Shown here piece after piece: positions 63,075 through 64,000 of a stretch of 64,000 bases of DNA; position 1 is the stretch's first letter; each line of letters begins with the position of its first letter. Origin of the DNA: Vanilla planifolia (Eukaryota > Streptophyta > Magnoliopsida > Asparagales > Orchidaceae); assembly GCA_023846275.1 (NCBI GenBank), contig CM043868.1, forward strand, positions 7,149,653 to 7,213,652. The letters run 5' to 3'. The position numbers and the translations under genes were made by a program. The notes under the pieces are model-generated. The model was not told where the DNA came from. It saw only the letters and a list, made by a program, of their open reading frames with translations, and ran no database searches.

Positions 63075-64000
63075 TGTTGTACAAGAGGAGTTATGAATAG
63101 CAAAACAATTTCTTGCCTCAAATATACAACTAGGTCCATAACACAACACTAGTAGCTCTACTTGAACTAATGGCTCAAAAAAGAATGTTTCTCAAATTGG
63201 CATCTACTTTGGGTTTCCCTCACTACTTGGAAATTTATACAACAAAATTTTGATAATATGGAAAGATAATATGCAATGTGATAGAATTCATGAATATGAA
63301 CAATGCATTCACCTGGATTATCACAAAATTTGGATGTTGATTATACACAAATATACATTTGTGTATGTTAAATGTACAAGGGAAAAAATAAAACCATTGT
63401 TAAACAATTTAACAATGCTTGTGGCAAATCAATAGGACCTATGGTTAGTTGGGGGAGATTTTAATGAAATTACATGCATTAATGAATACAAAGGATATTT
63501 TATCCCATCCTTAGATAGAATGCATGAGTTTATATATTATCTAAACTAATACCAACTAAAAGATCTTCCTTTCTTAGGCTTACCATTTACATGGATATAT
63601 AAAAAGAAAATGAAAATTTGTTGTGAAAAGACTAGTCAAGATGCTGGTAAATAAGGATTAGATGGATCTCCATATGGCTACAATTGTTCAGCACCTCTAT
63701 TGAACGAGAACTGACCATTCCCCACTATTACTACAACATCATCCATTCTACGATACTACTCCTAAATGGTTTATATTTTATAATATGTGGACAATACATC
63801 CAAATTTTGCAAAGTAATGGAAGACAATTAGGCACTTCCAACTCATCGATCATTATGTCAACATTAGCTTTTAAATTAAGAAGATTGAAAGAATGTCTTA
63901 AGTAGTAGAATAAAAATATATTTGGTAACATCTTCCAAGCCATCAAAAGAGTAAAATAAATAGTGAAGAGTAGAGAAAAGAAGCTTTAGGAGAGTCAAAT
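63075..64000 (+). pseudogene. LINE-3 ORF2: AP endonuclease, continues past the edge
   Basis: The start reads RGVMNSKTISCLKYTTRSI (63084 on), the place of the WNIRG box. It continues FGFPSLLGNLYNKILIIWKD (63.20-63.27 kb), EQCIHLDYHKIW, FVYVKCTREK, and WLVGGDFNEITC with GDFN at 63454-63465. Then come EYKGYFIPSLDRMHEF and LPFTWI (about 63.58 kb). After a decayed part, NMWTIHPNFAKVM (63.79 kb, family form Q-N-M-W-x-x-H-P-x-F), AFKLRRLKECLK (63.87 kb) and NIFGNIFQAIKRVK (63.92 kb) mark the linker to RT. One TAG interrupts the frame at 63433-63435 and the frame changes at least once upstream of 63250. The order fits plant L1 closely. Confidence 0.92.

Larger units (their letters stand above)
56640..64000 (+). 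mobile_element. LINE-3: L1-type retrotransposon, split by a solo LTR, runs off the window
   Basis: Plus-strand L1: ORF1 with DUF4283-like domain and zinc-knuckle region (56.66-57.22 kb), then the 5.26-kb Gypsy-type solo LTR (57228-62489), then linker and ORF2 endonuclease (63.08 kb to the edge). The RT part would lie beyond 64000. The endonuclease is the best preserved L1 piece here, with its GDFN box intact and a frame open for dozens of codons at a time, so the copy is probably younger than LINE-1. At least one in-frame TAG (63433) and one frameshift show that it is dead. Confidence 0.9.

Overview
This window looks like gene-poor, repeat-dense nuclear DNA from a seed plant, most likely a flowering plant; I cannot name the species. 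The reasons are strong AT-richness with few CpGs, plant-type L1 LINEs (ORF1 with a DUF4283-like domain, endonuclease-RT ORF2, one with a C-terminal RNase H), a Tekay/Del-type Ty3/Gypsy chromovirus remnant, and Ty1/Copia-type LTRs with the plant initiator-Met-tRNA priming site. No intact protein-coding gene, tRNA, rRNA or CRISPR array is supported. The only possible host-gene trace is an isolated GC-rich, exon-like island at about 8948-9283, which carries four in-frame TGA codons.

Layout: 1-3286 is AT-rich sequence full of TATGAT/ATTGTA words, possibly the U3 and end of an old LTR. 4745-5400 is a minus-strand Copia LTR fragment. 6.4-13.6 kb is mostly unrecognised. 13.6-17.3 kb is LTR-like and holds a 42-bp and a 66-bp tandem array. 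17.3-23.3 kb is a minus-strand L1 (LINE-1), split by a 2.23-kb solo Copia-type LTR (19024-21253) with a perfect 5-bp target duplication. 23.3-31.06 kb holds two Copia-type remnants in opposite orientation that share their interior. 35.4-40.9 kb is a near full-length minus-strand L1 (LINE-2). 42.1-45.0 kb is a roughly 312-bp satellite with a 2-kb higher-order period. 46.1-47.6 kb is a Copia-type LTR. 47.7-55.6 kb is a Gypsy/Tekay element with both LTRs. 56.6-64 kb is a plus-strand L1 (LINE-3) that runs off the window, split by a 5.26-kb solo Gypsy-type LTR (57228-62489).

These features do not form an operating gene system. They record layered insertion and decay: L1 copies landed first, LTR elements then inserted into at least two of them, and recombination reduced those insertions to solo LTRs. 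The CpG-rich solo LTR at 19-21 kb looks like one of the youngest pieces. All family calls come from reading conceptual translations and sequence words by eye; no database search was run. Edges given as approximate may be off by tens to hundreds of bases.
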